From contig NZ_BTPE01000010.1 in assembly GCF_036245645.1 (NCBI RefSeq), positions 62,001 through 126,000 on the forward strand: 64,000 nucleotides of DNA, given 5' to 3'. Below, piece by piece: positions 16,392-25,721 of this stretch. The notes beneath the pieces were generated by a model, which saw nothing but the letters and a program-made list of their open reading frames with translations, did not search any database and was not told the DNA's origin. The first letter of the stretch is position 1. The number at the start of each line of letters is the position of its first letter. Source of the stretch: Algoriphagus taiwanensis. GTDB lineage: Bacteria > Bacteroidota > Bacteroidia > Cytophagales > Cyclobacteriaceae. Position numbers and translations under genes: made by a program.

Positions 16392-18217
16392 AGTATCCCC
16401 GACTGATTGCAGCCCTGATAAAGGCCGGAATTCTGATTTCCTGTATCCAAAATGATATCCTAGCACAATCCGCCCCGGATGTTCAGGTGGCTTTTCTGGC
16501 AGATATTCACCTGCAGGATGTCTACGGGGATTTTGAATCCCCAGAGTTTCAGGGAGTATTGAATCCCAAGAATGGGAGGTGGGCCACTATCCGGACTATG
16601 GAAAGTCAGCTCAATTCCACCCGGCTTTTCAATGAAAATTACTTTGCTCTGCTCAGTGCTTTGAATGATCTTGGGAAAAAGGGCATTCAATTGGTTGTCT
16701 TACCCGGGGATTTCACCGATGACGGTCAACCGATGAATGTGCTGGCGCTAAGTCGGATTTTGGACGAATTTGCTGATCGATATGGGATGCGGTTTTTTCT
16801 CACCACCGGAAATCACGATCCAGTCTCCCCTTTTGGAAACCCGGATGGAAAACGGGACTTTCTGGGAGAAGAAGGCCAAAACCAAGCAATTGTCAGTGAT
16901 CCGGCACTGGCAGTTGACTCCAATGCCGCAGTAAGCCCTGCTCTCGCCAATTGGGGATATTTTGATCTGATTAAGCCTCTGCAATCCTTTGGCTTCAGCC
17001 CAAACCCGAAAGACATTTTCTGGACCCATCCCTTTATGGATTGGGATTATGAAGGCTACTCTTTTGAATTTACCAAAGGAAAATCAGCGATGGAAAAACG
17101 ATTGTTTACCGATCCCAAAACCGGCTTTTTGCTTCCTGATGCCAGTTACTTGGTAGAACCTACTCCGGGATTATGGCTATTGGCGATCGATGCCAATGTG
17201 TACACCTATTCCGGAACTCCGGAAACCATTGATTCTTTGGCTTGGAGAGGTTCATCCGTAGGGTTCAATTTGGCAGCCGACAATAAGGAACATCAGCTGA
17301 AATGGATTCGAAAAATCAGTGAAGAAGCCCGAAAAAGGGGAAAAACACTCGTTTCCTTCAGTCATTATCCCTTGGCTGATTTTCATGAAGGAAGCTCGGA
17401 AGAGATGGCCAAATTATTCGGTGAGGGAAAGTTTCAGCTGGTCCGGGTACCCAAGGCAGAAATTTCCAGCCGGTATGTCGATGCGGGGTTGCGAATTCAC
17501 TTTGCGGGACATATGCACATCAATGACACAGGAAAAATCACCAAAGGGGACTCTACCCTCTTGATCAATATCCAAGTCCCTTCCTTGGCTGCCTACCCGC
17601 CTGCCTACAAAACCATGAAGCTTCAAGATCATTCTACCATGTATATCCAAACCCATCTCATTGAAAAGGCTGATCGATTTGACGAGTTTTTTGATCTGTA
17701 CCGAATGGAGCATCAGTGGCTTGGCCAAAAAGAAGGAGCAAAACTCTGGAATCTGGAAATTTTAGATTCGGAGAATTACCTGGAATATACCGGCTTTCAC
17801 TTGCAGGAATTGATCAGACTTCGATTTTCGAATTCCGATTGGCCTGAACCTTTGAAAAATCTGGTTCAGGGCATCAGCGAAGATCAGTTGGAGACCTGGC
17901 TGAATACGCCTTTGGAGAAAAGAGGAGAACTTTTGGACAGGATTTGGACAGAAATCCAAAAATCCGGAAAGCGAGGACATCTGATGGAAGATTTCTATAA
18001 AATCAAAAATGGAGGAGACCTCGGAATAAAAGAAATTCCATCCCAAAGAGTTGATCTTTATCAGCAACTTGGCAAAAAAAAGCTTGCCTCTATTGACACT
18101 TCTTTGAATGGGCAATTTTCATCCTTTCTTAGAATCCTCGGAAAACTTAGCCAGGGAATGCCTTCCGAGGATTTTTTTATTGATTTGCAAGACCTTAGCA
18201 TCAGAAAGGCGGATTAA
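16388..18217 (+). CDS. Exported metallophosphoesterase (calcineurin-like)
   Basis: 609 residues starting at GTG 16388, which overlaps the stop of the PI-PLC-like gene. The N terminus is a signal peptide (ALIKAGILISC, then AQSA); the Cys could be a lipobox. Metallophosphoesterase motifs are in order: VAFLADIHLQD (DxH), LPGDFTDDGQP (GDxxD-like), TTGNHDPVSP (GNHD), VSFSHYPL, and HFAGHMHIND (GHxH). The C-terminal 200 residues are helical and unassigned. With PI-PLC and the phosphatase fusion it forms a group fit to release phosphate from phospholipid or inositol-phosphate substrates. The exact substrate is unknown. Confidence 0.88.
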   Translation: MKYPRLIAALIKAGILISCIQNDILAQSAPDVQVAFLADIHLQDVYGDFESPEFQGVLNPKNGRWATIRTMESQLNSTRLFNENYFALLSALNDLGKKGIQLVVLPGDFTDDGQPMNVLALSRILDEFADRYGMRFFLTTGNHDPVSPFGNPDGKRDFLGEEGQNQAIVSDPALAVDSNAAVSPALANWGYFDLIKPLQSFGFSPNPKDIFWTHPFMDWDYEGYSFEFTKGKSAMEKRLFTDPKTGFLLPDASYLVEPTPGLWLLAIDANVYTYSGTPETIDSLAWRGSSVGFNLAADNKEHQLKWIRKISEEARKRGKTLVSFSHYPLADFHEGSSEEMAKLFGEGKFQLVRVPKAEISSRYVDAGLRIHFAGHMHINDTGKITKGDSTLLINIQVPSLAAYPPAYKTMKLQDHSTMYIQTHLIEKADRFDEFFDLYRMEHQWLGQKEGAKLWNLEILDSENYLEYTGFHLQELIRLRFSNSDWPEPLKNLVQGISEDQLETWLNTPLEKRGELLDRIWTEIQKSGKRGHLMEDFYKIKNGGDLGIKEIPSQRVDLYQQLGKKKLASIDTSLNGQFSSFLRILGKLSQGMPSEDFFIDLQDLSIRKAD

Positions 18218-18319
18218 ACCCGGTTAAATCATTCTTTTCGGAGCATTTCAGTCAAAAAAGGAATTGTAACTTCTGTATTAGCCTTCTTGCCTTGAAGCAT
18301 TTTCACTGGATGAAATCCA

Positions 18320-18354
18320 AAAAAAAAGCCGAACGGAAAATCCGCTCGGCTTTT
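18320..18354. terminator. Bidirectional terminator between metallophosphoesterase and SusD genes
   Basis: A run of nine A, then AAGCCGAACGG and CCGCTCGGCTT around a short AAAAT loop, followed by TT. The minus-strand reading ends in a long T-run and serves the susD-like gene; the plus-strand version is weaker. Confidence 0.83.
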
Positions 18355-18375
18355 GAACTTACAACCTATAAGAAA

Positions 18376-20121
18376 TTAATAACCAGGATTCTGAACCAAG
18401 AATCCCTGAATATTTGAAGCTCCGTCAATGGCTCTTTGGGGAATGGGAAACAGTCGCTTATTCGGATCACGGTCTGTTTTTTCGGTCCAGATGTCCTCGT
18501 ATTTACCAAATCGGATTTGATATACCCTTCTTAATCCTTCCCAATACAATTCAAAGCCAGATTCGCGGAAGAGGATATCCATGTCCATGGAATTTAGGGC
18601 TGCAGGAGTCTGAGCAGGCCGGGCGTTTCTTGAGGTTCGAAGGGTATTCACGTCTGCCAGCGCTCCGGTATTGTCGCCTTTTCTCAATTTGGCCTCTGCC
18701 CGCATCAGGTACACCTCACCCAATCTGAGCAATACGATATCCACGCTGCTGTTGCTGCAGCAATTGGGTGCTGTCCGGCTAAACTGATATTTGGAAAAGC
18801 GGTGTCCGGTATTGTGAAGGCTTCCCTCATTGGTAAAATCTACCTGGAAGTTATGGTCCACATAGCGAATATCCGCACCGCTGCTTCTTCTGTTGATTAC
18901 GGGATATATTCTGACTTTTCCGTCCTCGCAGGTAATTATGCTACCGGTTTCATCCTTTCTTGGACCCCAGATGATTCCCCTGAGGATTCCTCGGTCCATT
19001 TCAAACTCGGTGGCCTCCACACAGTAGTAGTGATCGGCATCATTGGTCGGATTGACTCCGGTGAGATCTCTTAGGTTCTCGGGAATAATGGTATTCTCCT
19101 GAAAGAACCGTGCATCAGCATCAGCAGGGTCCACATCTCCATAAGCATCATACCAAGACTGAATAAAATCCGGGGTTGCCGCTACAGCATCAGTACCGCG
19201 GGTATTGGGAAATTCCGGTCTTGGAATCTGATCTCCGGAAATGGACCAATACTGCCATCGGCTGTGTTCTGTTTGCAATACTCCTCGCTGATCCAGGGAG
19301 AAAATCACCTCCGGATTGGTATTGTTGTCGTCATTGAAAATATCAAAGTATTCAGGGGAAAGAGAAAAAGGCCCATTGATAATGTTGCTAGTGTATTGGA
19401 TTACCTTTTCCAAATCTTCTTGTTGGAAATTGGGTGTCCCGTAAGGATCCCGATAGACTGCTGCATTCAGGTACAGTCTTGCCAAAAGTCCTTCCACAGC
19501 ATATTTGTTCATCCTTCCAGGGCCATTGGTACTGCTGATGACCCCCACCACGGAGAGCAACTCAGACTCCAAATATTCCACCGCCTCTTGACCGCGGAGT
19601 ATTTGGGATTGCTGATCAGATCGATCTTTCTTAAACACCAATCCCCAGTTGTCCAAAGCCAGCATATTCAGATAGGCCTTGATTGCTACCATTTCATAAA
19701 GGGGATTCTGAGCCGAGCTATTCCCATTTTCCACTTCCAAACCCAATTGCTCCTCGGCTGCTACTGCCCGGGATAGACCTAACGTTATAAAGGTCCAGGA
19801 GTCACCCACCAAACTGTTGCCCGGTGTCATGAGATGCTGATGGACAGCGATGAATTTACCTCCGTCAAACCAGTCTCTACCTCCACGGTAGGGAAGAATG
19901 CCCTCGTCCGAAGCGACTTCCTGAAGGCCAAAATTGGTAGTGTGCAACCATACCTGCCGGAGCATTCCATAAACAGGAGCAATCGAACCGCTTACAATCT
20001 CGGCCTGACCGGTACCGGTGAGGGATTCATCCAGAATCTCCTCCTCCAGAGTCGTACAACTCAGGAACGTGACAAAAAACAAGGTCACGGGAATTAATTT
20101 TCTAATATTAAACGTCTTCAT
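18376..20121 (-). CDS. SusD/RagB-family outer-membrane nutrient-binding lipoprotein
   Basis: 581 residues with a lipoprotein signal (FFVTFLSCTTLEEE). It carries the SusD features: an N-terminal TPR-like helical region (YLNMLALDNWGLVFKKD, AVEYLESELLSVV, GLLARLYLNAAVYRD) and the C-terminal block DIVLLRLGEVYLMRAEAKLRKGD, then PIPQRAIDGASN and QNPGY at the end. It works as the surface lid of the SusC-type transporter encoded 47 bp upstream. No glycoside hydrolase sits beside the pair; the convergent neighbours are phosphoesterases. The substrate is therefore not obvious and may not be a glycan. Confidence 0.94.
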   Translation of the reverse strand: MKTFNIRKLIPVTLFFVTFLSCTTLEEEILDESLTGTGQAEIVSGSIAPVYGMLRQVWLHTTNFGLQEVASDEGILPYRGGRDWFDGGKFIAVHQHLMTPGNSLVGDSWTFITLGLSRAVAAEEQLGLEVENGNSSAQNPLYEMVAIKAYLNMLALDNWGLVFKKDRSDQQSQILRGQEAVEYLESELLSVVGVISSTNGPGRMNKYAVEGLLARLYLNAAVYRDPYGTPNFQQEDLEKVIQYTSNIINGPFSLSPEYFDIFNDDNNTNPEVIFSLDQRGVLQTEHSRWQYWSISGDQIPRPEFPNTRGTDAVAATPDFIQSWYDAYGDVDPADADARFFQENTIIPENLRDLTGVNPTNDADHYYCVEATEFEMDRGILRGIIWGPRKDETGSIITCEDGKVRIYPVINRRSSGADIRYVDHNFQVDFTNEGSLHNTGHRFSKYQFSRTAPNCCSNSSVDIVLLRLGEVYLMRAEAKLRKGDNTGALADVNTLRTSRNARPAQTPAALNSMDMDILFRESGFELYWEGLRRVYQIRFGKYEDIWTEKTDRDPNKRLFPIPQRAIDGASNIQGFLVQNPGY

Positions 20122-20168
20122 TTTTTTGATGATTTAATGATTAATTTCCTTTCTTTTCCACCTTCACC

Positions 20169-23100
20169 TTAGAAGGTCAGATTAAGATTGAGCATAAAAG
20201 TCCTAGCTCGTGGATAAGTGAATCGGTCAATCCCGAAAGTCTGAATTCCTCCGGAAGTAGATCCTGTATTGACTTCAGGGTCATAACCGCTGTAATCTGT
20301 GATGACAAAGAGGTTTTGTCCTGTGAGAGAAAACCGGATATTCTGAAATGCATTACCCACTCCCAATCGCTCAGGATTTACAGAGTAACCAAGAGAGGCG
20401 TTGTTGAGCCTGAAGAAAGCCCCGTTTTCCAAGAATCGGGTAGAAACGGTGTTGGAGTTGTTGATGGATTCTTCGGGAAACTGAACTGCGAAGTCGGTAG
20501 TATTATTGGATCGGGAAAGCTGAGCCTTAGTGAAAAGGGACATGGTGGTATGATTGTAGATTTTGTTCCCGGCTCCACCGTTGAAATTCAAGGTCAAATC
20601 AAAGTTTTTGAATCTCATCGAGGAATTGATCCCGTAGATCATATTGGGAATAGCACTTCCTACCACTACCCGGTCATTGTCCAATATTTCTCCATCTCCA
20701 TTCACATCCACAAATCGGTTTAGCCCATCTTCACCGATTCCGTCAAACTGTAGCATGTAGAATGCACCGATCGGTTGGTTGTTGATGTATCCGTTGATGG
20801 TAGCTCCGGTCTGTCCAGCCCCTTGGGCCGCACCTGTAGTCAATACGGAGTAGGGAGAATCCCTGACTTCATTTTGGATAAAAGTAATATTACCTCCAAT
20901 GGTGTAAGTAAAGGCTTTTTGAGGATTGCTGTTGTAATTAAGAGCAAGCTCAAACCCCTGATTCACGATCTCCATATTGTCGATATTATCCCAAAAAGTG
21001 GAAGTAGGCTGAACGGGATCTGCAGGGACCACCTCCAAGAGGATATTGGATGAAACCTTGTTGAAATAATCCACAGTACCGGTCAGACGGTAGTCCAAAA
21101 AGGCAAAGTCAAACCCTACATCAAACTGGGTGGACACCTCCCACTGCAAATCGGGATTGGCCAAGCGGGTAAAAACAATCCCATAGGGATAATCGTCCAG
21201 AGAATTTCCGTCCGTGTCAATGGGATAGGTATTCAAACTGCCTGCCCCTGTAGCCAGTCGATCTTCGGAGAAACTTGCTTTGGTAATCTTTGAAGGAATC
21301 TCCTGATTTCCGGTTTGACCCCAGCTGGTTCTCAGCTTCAGGTTATTGAAAACAGAACCAGCCATAAAGCCTTCTTTGCTCAGATTCCAGCCTAAGGCAA
21401 AGGAAGGAAAATAACCGTACCGGTTGTTTTCACCAAACTTGGAAGATCCATCAGCTCTGAAAGTGGCAGTAAACAGGTATTTCTCATCATAGACGTAATT
21501 GAGCCTACCAAAAAAGGACTGAAGTTCATTTCTGACCGCGGAGGCATTGACCGTAGTAGGAAACTCGCTGGTGCTATTGTGATCCTGATATCTAGGTTCA
21601 ATATTATTGGCTGCAAAGCCTCTTGAAGAAGTGCCTCTGAATTCATCCAAAAAAGTCTGGAATGAATGCCCTACCAAGACGGTAAAGTTGTGCTTGTAAT
21701 TATTCCAATTGTAGGTAAGTGTATTTTCAATCAGGCTGTTTGTATTGGATGAGATCAATTCATCCAGAGTCCCGTCAGATACATTGGACTCATTGACTAC
21801 CTCTGGAAAAGGCTTGTATTGAATATATCGGGCGGTATTCGAATAATCCACCCCGAGATTGAGCTTGTAGGTCAGCCCATCGATAATTTCAAATGAAGGG
21901 GAAATAGTCCCCAAAATCCGGTTATTCGCAGCATCGTCACTGTAGAGCTCATTTCGTTTTAGCGGGTTCAGCGCATTGGTGTTGAGCAAAGTAGGCTCAC
22001 CGTTGGTAAATGCGGGAATGGTTGGATTTAAGTAAAGCATATCGCTGGCAATAGAACCAATTGCCGGACGGAGGTTTTCCGTATAGGATGCTGTCAAATT
22101 GTAATCCACGATCAGGCGGCCTTCAAAGGCTTTCTGATTCATATTGAGCTTTCCTGAATACCGTCTCAGATTGCTGTTTTTCAGAATTCCTTCCTGATCC
22201 TGATAGCCAAGAGAGGCGAAATATGAAAAGCGCTCAGAATTAGCTCCGCTCATAGAGAGGCTATAATCCTGAGAGAAACCTACCTGAGTCAGCTCATCCT
22301 GCCAATTGGTATTTCCTCCAAAATCCTCCAAGTTCCCTCCTACCGCGACTACTTGTCGTCTAAACTCATCCGCACTGAAAACATCAATGGTATTGGCCAT
22401 TGAAGACCAAGCTGTAGAAGCAGACAAATTGACCTGGGAAGAGCCCGACTTTCCTTTTTTGGTAGTGATGACAATCACCCCGTTGGAAGCACGAGAGCCA
22501 TACAGTGCGGTGGCACTCGCATCCTTGAGTACATCGATGCTTTCGATGTCATTGGGATTGAGAAAGTTGAGCGGATTGGATGCGATACCTGTATCGGAGT
22601 TATCCAAAAGAAACCCGTCCAAAACATAAAGGGGCTGAGTTCCTGACCTCAAGCTACCAATTCCTCGAATAATTACATTCTGATTGGCGCCGGGCTCCCC
22701 ACTGACAGAGGTAATATTTACCCCGGCCACTTTTCCCTGAAGAAGATCTACTGGATTGGTGATGACTCCGCGGTTGAAATCTTCATTTTTCAGGGAACCT
22801 ATCGCACCGGTTACATCCGAGCGCTTTTGGGTACCATAACCCACAACAACAATCTCGTTGAGTTGGGAACTTTCGGGCTCCAGTCGGATCATCAGCTTGG
22901 ACTCGGACCCCACGACGATCTCTTGGGGAGCGTAACCCAAGTAGGAAATGACCAATACCGCATCACTTCCCACATCCAATGAAAAATTACCATCCAAGTC
23001 AGTGATTGTTCCTGTGGTGGTTCCCTTTACCAAAACAGCCGCACCTGGCAATGGAGCCCCTGTCTCATCGACTACTGTTCCGGTAATCACTTCGAGCTCT

Positions 23101-23231
23101 GCTTTTTGCAATGCTAAGGGAAATGTAGGCCTGGCGAAAAGTCCTATTCCCCCTGTGAAAAAAAAGAGCATACTGCACAGCAACCCGGTTTTAAAAATTC
23201 GGGCTGCATCAAAATTTGTAAAGTTTACCAT
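20169..23231 (-). CDS. SusC/RagA-family TonB-dependent transporter
   Basis: 1020 residues from ATG 23231 (a TTG two codons upstream is in frame). After the signal peptide comes a carboxypeptidase-D-like beta domain (VITGTVVDETGAPLPGAAVL, TDLDGNFSLDV). Next is the plug domain (LNEIVVVGYGTQKRSDVTGA, VIIRGIGSLRSGTQPLYVLDG, DPNDIESIDVLKDASATALYG-type motif, ASNGVIVITTKKG) and then the 22-strand barrel, ending in an aromatic residue (LNLNLTF). It imports a substrate bound by the adjacent SusD across the outer membrane using TonB energy. No FecR anti-sigma or ECF gene is adjacent, so regulation is not visible. Confidence 0.95.
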   Translation of the reverse strand: MVNFTNFDAARIFKTGLLCSMLFFFTGGIGLFARPTFPLALQKAELEVITGTVVDETGAPLPGAAVLVKGTTTGTITDLDGNFSLDVGSDAVLVISYLGYAPQEIVVGSESKLMIRLEPESSQLNEIVVVGYGTQKRSDVTGAIGSLKNEDFNRGVITNPVDLLQGKVAGVNITSVSGEPGANQNVIIRGIGSLRSGTQPLYVLDGFLLDNSDTGIASNPLNFLNPNDIESIDVLKDASATALYGSRASNGVIVITTKKGKSGSSQVNLSASTAWSSMANTIDVFSADEFRRQVVAVGGNLEDFGGNTNWQDELTQVGFSQDYSLSMSGANSERFSYFASLGYQDQEGILKNSNLRRYSGKLNMNQKAFEGRLIVDYNLTASYTENLRPAIGSIASDMLYLNPTIPAFTNGEPTLLNTNALNPLKRNELYSDDAANNRILGTISPSFEIIDGLTYKLNLGVDYSNTARYIQYKPFPEVVNESNVSDGTLDELISSNTNSLIENTLTYNWNNYKHNFTVLVGHSFQTFLDEFRGTSSRGFAANNIEPRYQDHNSTSEFPTTVNASAVRNELQSFFGRLNYVYDEKYLFTATFRADGSSKFGENNRYGYFPSFALGWNLSKEGFMAGSVFNNLKLRTSWGQTGNQEIPSKITKASFSEDRLATGAGSLNTYPIDTDGNSLDDYPYGIVFTRLANPDLQWEVSTQFDVGFDFAFLDYRLTGTVDYFNKVSSNILLEVVPADPVQPTSTFWDNIDNMEIVNQGFELALNYNSNPQKAFTYTIGGNITFIQNEVRDSPYSVLTTGAAQGAGQTGATINGYINNQPIGAFYMLQFDGIGEDGLNRFVDVNGDGEILDNDRVVVGSAIPNMIYGINSSMRFKNFDLTLNFNGGAGNKIYNHTTMSLFTKAQLSRSNNTTDFAVQFPEESINNSNTVSTRFLENGAFFRLNNASLGYSVNPERLGVGNAFQNIRFSLTGQNLFVITDYSGYDPEVNTGSTSGGIQTFGIDRFTYPRARTFMLNLNLTF

Positions 23232-23533
23232 TTTCAACTGGTTTAAAGGTTGGATTAAGCCACGAAGTTAGACTGACCGCTTCCCTTAGACCGGAATTGA
23301 AAATCAACAGATTATGAAATTACTTCATGTATTTTTTTGAAAAAGACCTGTCTTTTTTAATGAAAATTTATTTTTGAATTAGACAATTGTTACCTGCCGC
23401 TTTTGAAAAAAAATTATCAAAAACCAAATCTGGAAAAAAGACAGTCCATCCTATTTCATCTCAGTAAAAACTCAATTTAATCCAAAAAGGATGTTAATAG
23501 TGAAAGATTACAAATCCTTATACCAATTAACAA

Positions 23534-23902
23534 TCAGTTCACCTGATTGAAATGCGCCGAAACCAATTTCCAGCCGTTTTCACGCTCTACCCAGACATCC
23601 AGGAAGTTCATTTCGTGGGTTTCTTCTTTCCCCAAAGTAGTCATGGTCATCGCTCCTTCAGCATGTACCACTGCCGTTGTTCCAAAAATCCGGACAATGG
23701 GCCTCCTCAAGGAAACCTGATTCAGCCTTCTTTTGGGATTCTGAAACTCCTGCCGCAATTCTTCCTTGGTTTCCGGCTTCCCGTTGTAGCAGATTAATAG
23801 CCCCTCGGCATCAAAAAGCTGCTCGAATTTATTGAGATCAAAGCTTTCCCAGACTTTGAATTTTTCCAAAGAAAGCGCGACCAACTCTGATTCTGAAATC
23901 AT
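23534..23902 (-). CDS. NTF2-like (SnoaL/DUF4440) small protein
   Basis: 122 residues from ATG 23902 (MISESELVALSLEKF). The longer open frame to 23983 has an unlikely N terminus. The alpha-plus-beta NTF2-like layout is clear: helix (SLEKFKVWESFDLNKFEQLFDAEG), KPETKEELRQEF, then strands VRIFGTTAVVHAEGAMTM, MNFLDVWVERENGWKLVSAHFNQV. The last motif is typical of DUF4440/SnoaL proteins, which serve as small-molecule-binding or accessory domains. It stands alone, with a 300-bp AT-rich gap to susC. No reaction can be assigned. Confidence 0.85.
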   Translation of the reverse strand: MISESELVALSLEKFKVWESFDLNKFEQLFDAEGLLICYNGKPETKEELRQEFQNPKRRLNQVSLRRPIVRIFGTTAVVHAEGAMTMTTLGKEETHEMNFLDVWVERENGWKLVSAHFNQVN

Positions 23903-24055
23903 AGCTGAATGTGTTAAGTAGGATGAGGGCGAAAGGGTGATTTCGCTGTGTTCATAAGGTACAAAGCCTTTGCCAAAAGTCAAATGATTGGAGTAAATGC
24001 TTAATTCTTATTCCATAAATGGTGAAATAGTCCAAAAAAATTGCTCAGATCAGGG

Positions 24056-25516
24056 TCAGTTATTTTCCAAGAAACTCTCTGCAATCCTTAGTGGTCTAAA
24101 TATCAGCCTGTTTTTCACTTTGAGGGCCCGGCTTCGCTTAGCGATATCCTTGAGCGTTTTTAGTACTTCCAAAGTGTGCTCCCCTTTATTGATCATGACA
24201 CACTCTGCCATCGCGGCCCTGCCTGCATCGGTAATCTCGGCACGGGAAGCAATTCCTGACTTGTGTAGATTTTCCAAGACTTGTGTCGCCCAAATCACCG
24301 GAACATGCCCCGCTTCGCAAATCCAGGAGATCTCTTCCTGCACCTCCACCAACCGCTCGAAGCCAATCTCCACTGCCAAATCTCCCCTTGCAATCATCAC
24401 CCCAAAGCAAGGCTCTTTCATGCTTTCCAGCAACAGTCCCGGTAGCTGAACGACCGCATCCCGGGTTTCGATTTTCAAAATAACCGGAGGTGGAGTAGCA
24501 GTCAATTTGAGCATTTCACTCCGTAAGTCAGCCAAGTCTTCTGGGGTCCTTACAAAAGAAAACCCAACCGTATCAGCCAATTTTATTACCAAGGGAAGGC
24601 ATTTTCGGTCAAAATCTGTCAGAGAAGAAATAGCTAAAACAGAGTCAGGAAAATTGATCCCTTTTTCATTTTTCAGGAATGGTTTTTTAGATGAAATCCG
24701 CTCTATTTTCAAGGCTGCACCTTTCTTGGTGATCCTTTCCACTCTGGCCCTGATCAGTCCATCATCGAAATAGATCCGCTCCCCCACCTTCAGACTCTGA
24801 ATCAGCCCCGGCTCATTGGGACTTACCACCACCTCTTTCTGGGTAAACCCTTTGGCCGAATCGCTCAACCAGACTCTACCTCCTACTTTGATTTCAGCTT
24901 TGCCTGATTCTCTGCCTTTTTGAAGCAAAACAGTGCGAATCTTGGGACCTGCCAGATCAAAATGTATAGCACAGGAAAGACCTGTTTTTTTACAGGCTCG
25001 CTGAATTTCTCTGACCATCTGGGTCCAGGTATTGGGATCGTCATGGGCGCAGTTGATTCGGGCTACGCCCATACCATTTTGCAAGAGCTTTTCGACATAT
25101 TTCTTTTCATCAAAAAAAGACCGATCAAAAGTAACCATGACCGAAGAGGGCCATTCTGCATGATGCAGTCCAAATAGGCGTTCGCTGTTCTTTTGGATTT
25201 TCTTCGATCCAAACTCCATGGAGCAAGGATCCAAAGGGCGAACTTCCTCTCCCAGTCTCGAAAGGGTCACCTGAATCTGACGATACACATGGCTTTCGCA
25301 GCTGGCAAGAGAGGATAGACCTTCTTCATGAAGGCTCTCCTGAAGCTCTTGGATGTCAGTTTTCCTTAAAATAAGGTAATTGAGCAGGTTTTTGGCCGAC
25401 TCTAACTGAGAGGGATGAACAGCACTTAAAAGAGAAGCATAGCGGGTAGGACTGTTTCTCATTTCCTCTTCGAGTTGGAGAAGAGCACTTCGCAAAGTAT
25501 CTAGTTCGGGCGACAT
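24056..25516 (-). CDS. Pyruvate-kinase-like protein with an N-terminal extension
   Basis: 486 residues. About 125 helical residues precede a pyruvate-kinase barrel. Core motifs are kept in altered form: GVARINCAHDD (normally RxNFSHG), HFDLAGPKIRT (normally DTKGPEIRT), PVILKIETRDAV with the catalytic Lys and metal-binding Glu, FGVMIARGDLAVEI with the metal-binding Asp, and VIWATQVLENL followed by SRAEITDAGRAAMAECVMINKG. The usual first motif TKIxxTxGP reads SVMVTFDRSF, and the C-terminal allosteric domain is missing. It may be a true but unregulated pyruvate kinase or act on another phospho-enol substrate. It is divergent from the DUF4397 gene, with a Fur-box-like site between. Confidence 0.85.
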   Translation of the reverse strand: MSPELDTLRSALLQLEEEMRNSPTRYASLLSAVHPSQLESAKNLLNYLILRKTDIQELQESLHEEGLSSLASCESHVYRQIQVTLSRLGEEVRPLDPCSMEFGSKKIQKNSERLFGLHHAEWPSSVMVTFDRSFFDEKKYVEKLLQNGMGVARINCAHDDPNTWTQMVREIQRACKKTGLSCAIHFDLAGPKIRTVLLQKGRESGKAEIKVGGRVWLSDSAKGFTQKEVVVSPNEPGLIQSLKVGERIYFDDGLIRARVERITKKGAALKIERISSKKPFLKNEKGINFPDSVLAISSLTDFDRKCLPLVIKLADTVGFSFVRTPEDLADLRSEMLKLTATPPPVILKIETRDAVVQLPGLLLESMKEPCFGVMIARGDLAVEIGFERLVEVQEEISWICEAGHVPVIWATQVLENLHKSGIASRAEITDAGRAAMAECVMINKGEHTLEVLKTLKDIAKRSRALKVKNRLIFRPLRIAESFLENN

Positions 25517-25637
25517 AGGTTTCCGCAGGTTTGCTTACAAGTTCTGATTTATCCAGTACAATTGGGAAGGATTTTCAGCATTTGGAGAGATTTTTTTTTT
25601 GGAACAAGTCGGCTATCCCTCAGGGAATTACATGCAC

Positions 25638-25656
25638 AATGAAAATTATTTTCATT
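25638..25656. promoter_or_regulatory. Fur-box-like palindrome
   Basis: AATGAAAATTATTTTCATT is a perfect 9-1-9 inverted repeat. It matches every fixed position of the published Vibrio-type Fur consensus AATGANAATNATTNTCATT. It lies in the 205-bp gap between the divergent pyruvate-kinase-like and DUF4397 genes, 65 bp before the DUF4397 start. Binding by a Fur-family protein is inference, since the regulator and its motif in this organism are unknown. Confidence 0.6.
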
Positions 25657-25721
25657 TTCTCTGAAGCGAAAAACAGCCTCTATTCGTCCTGAGAGCATAT
25701 TTAAAACTAAACCCACTTACT

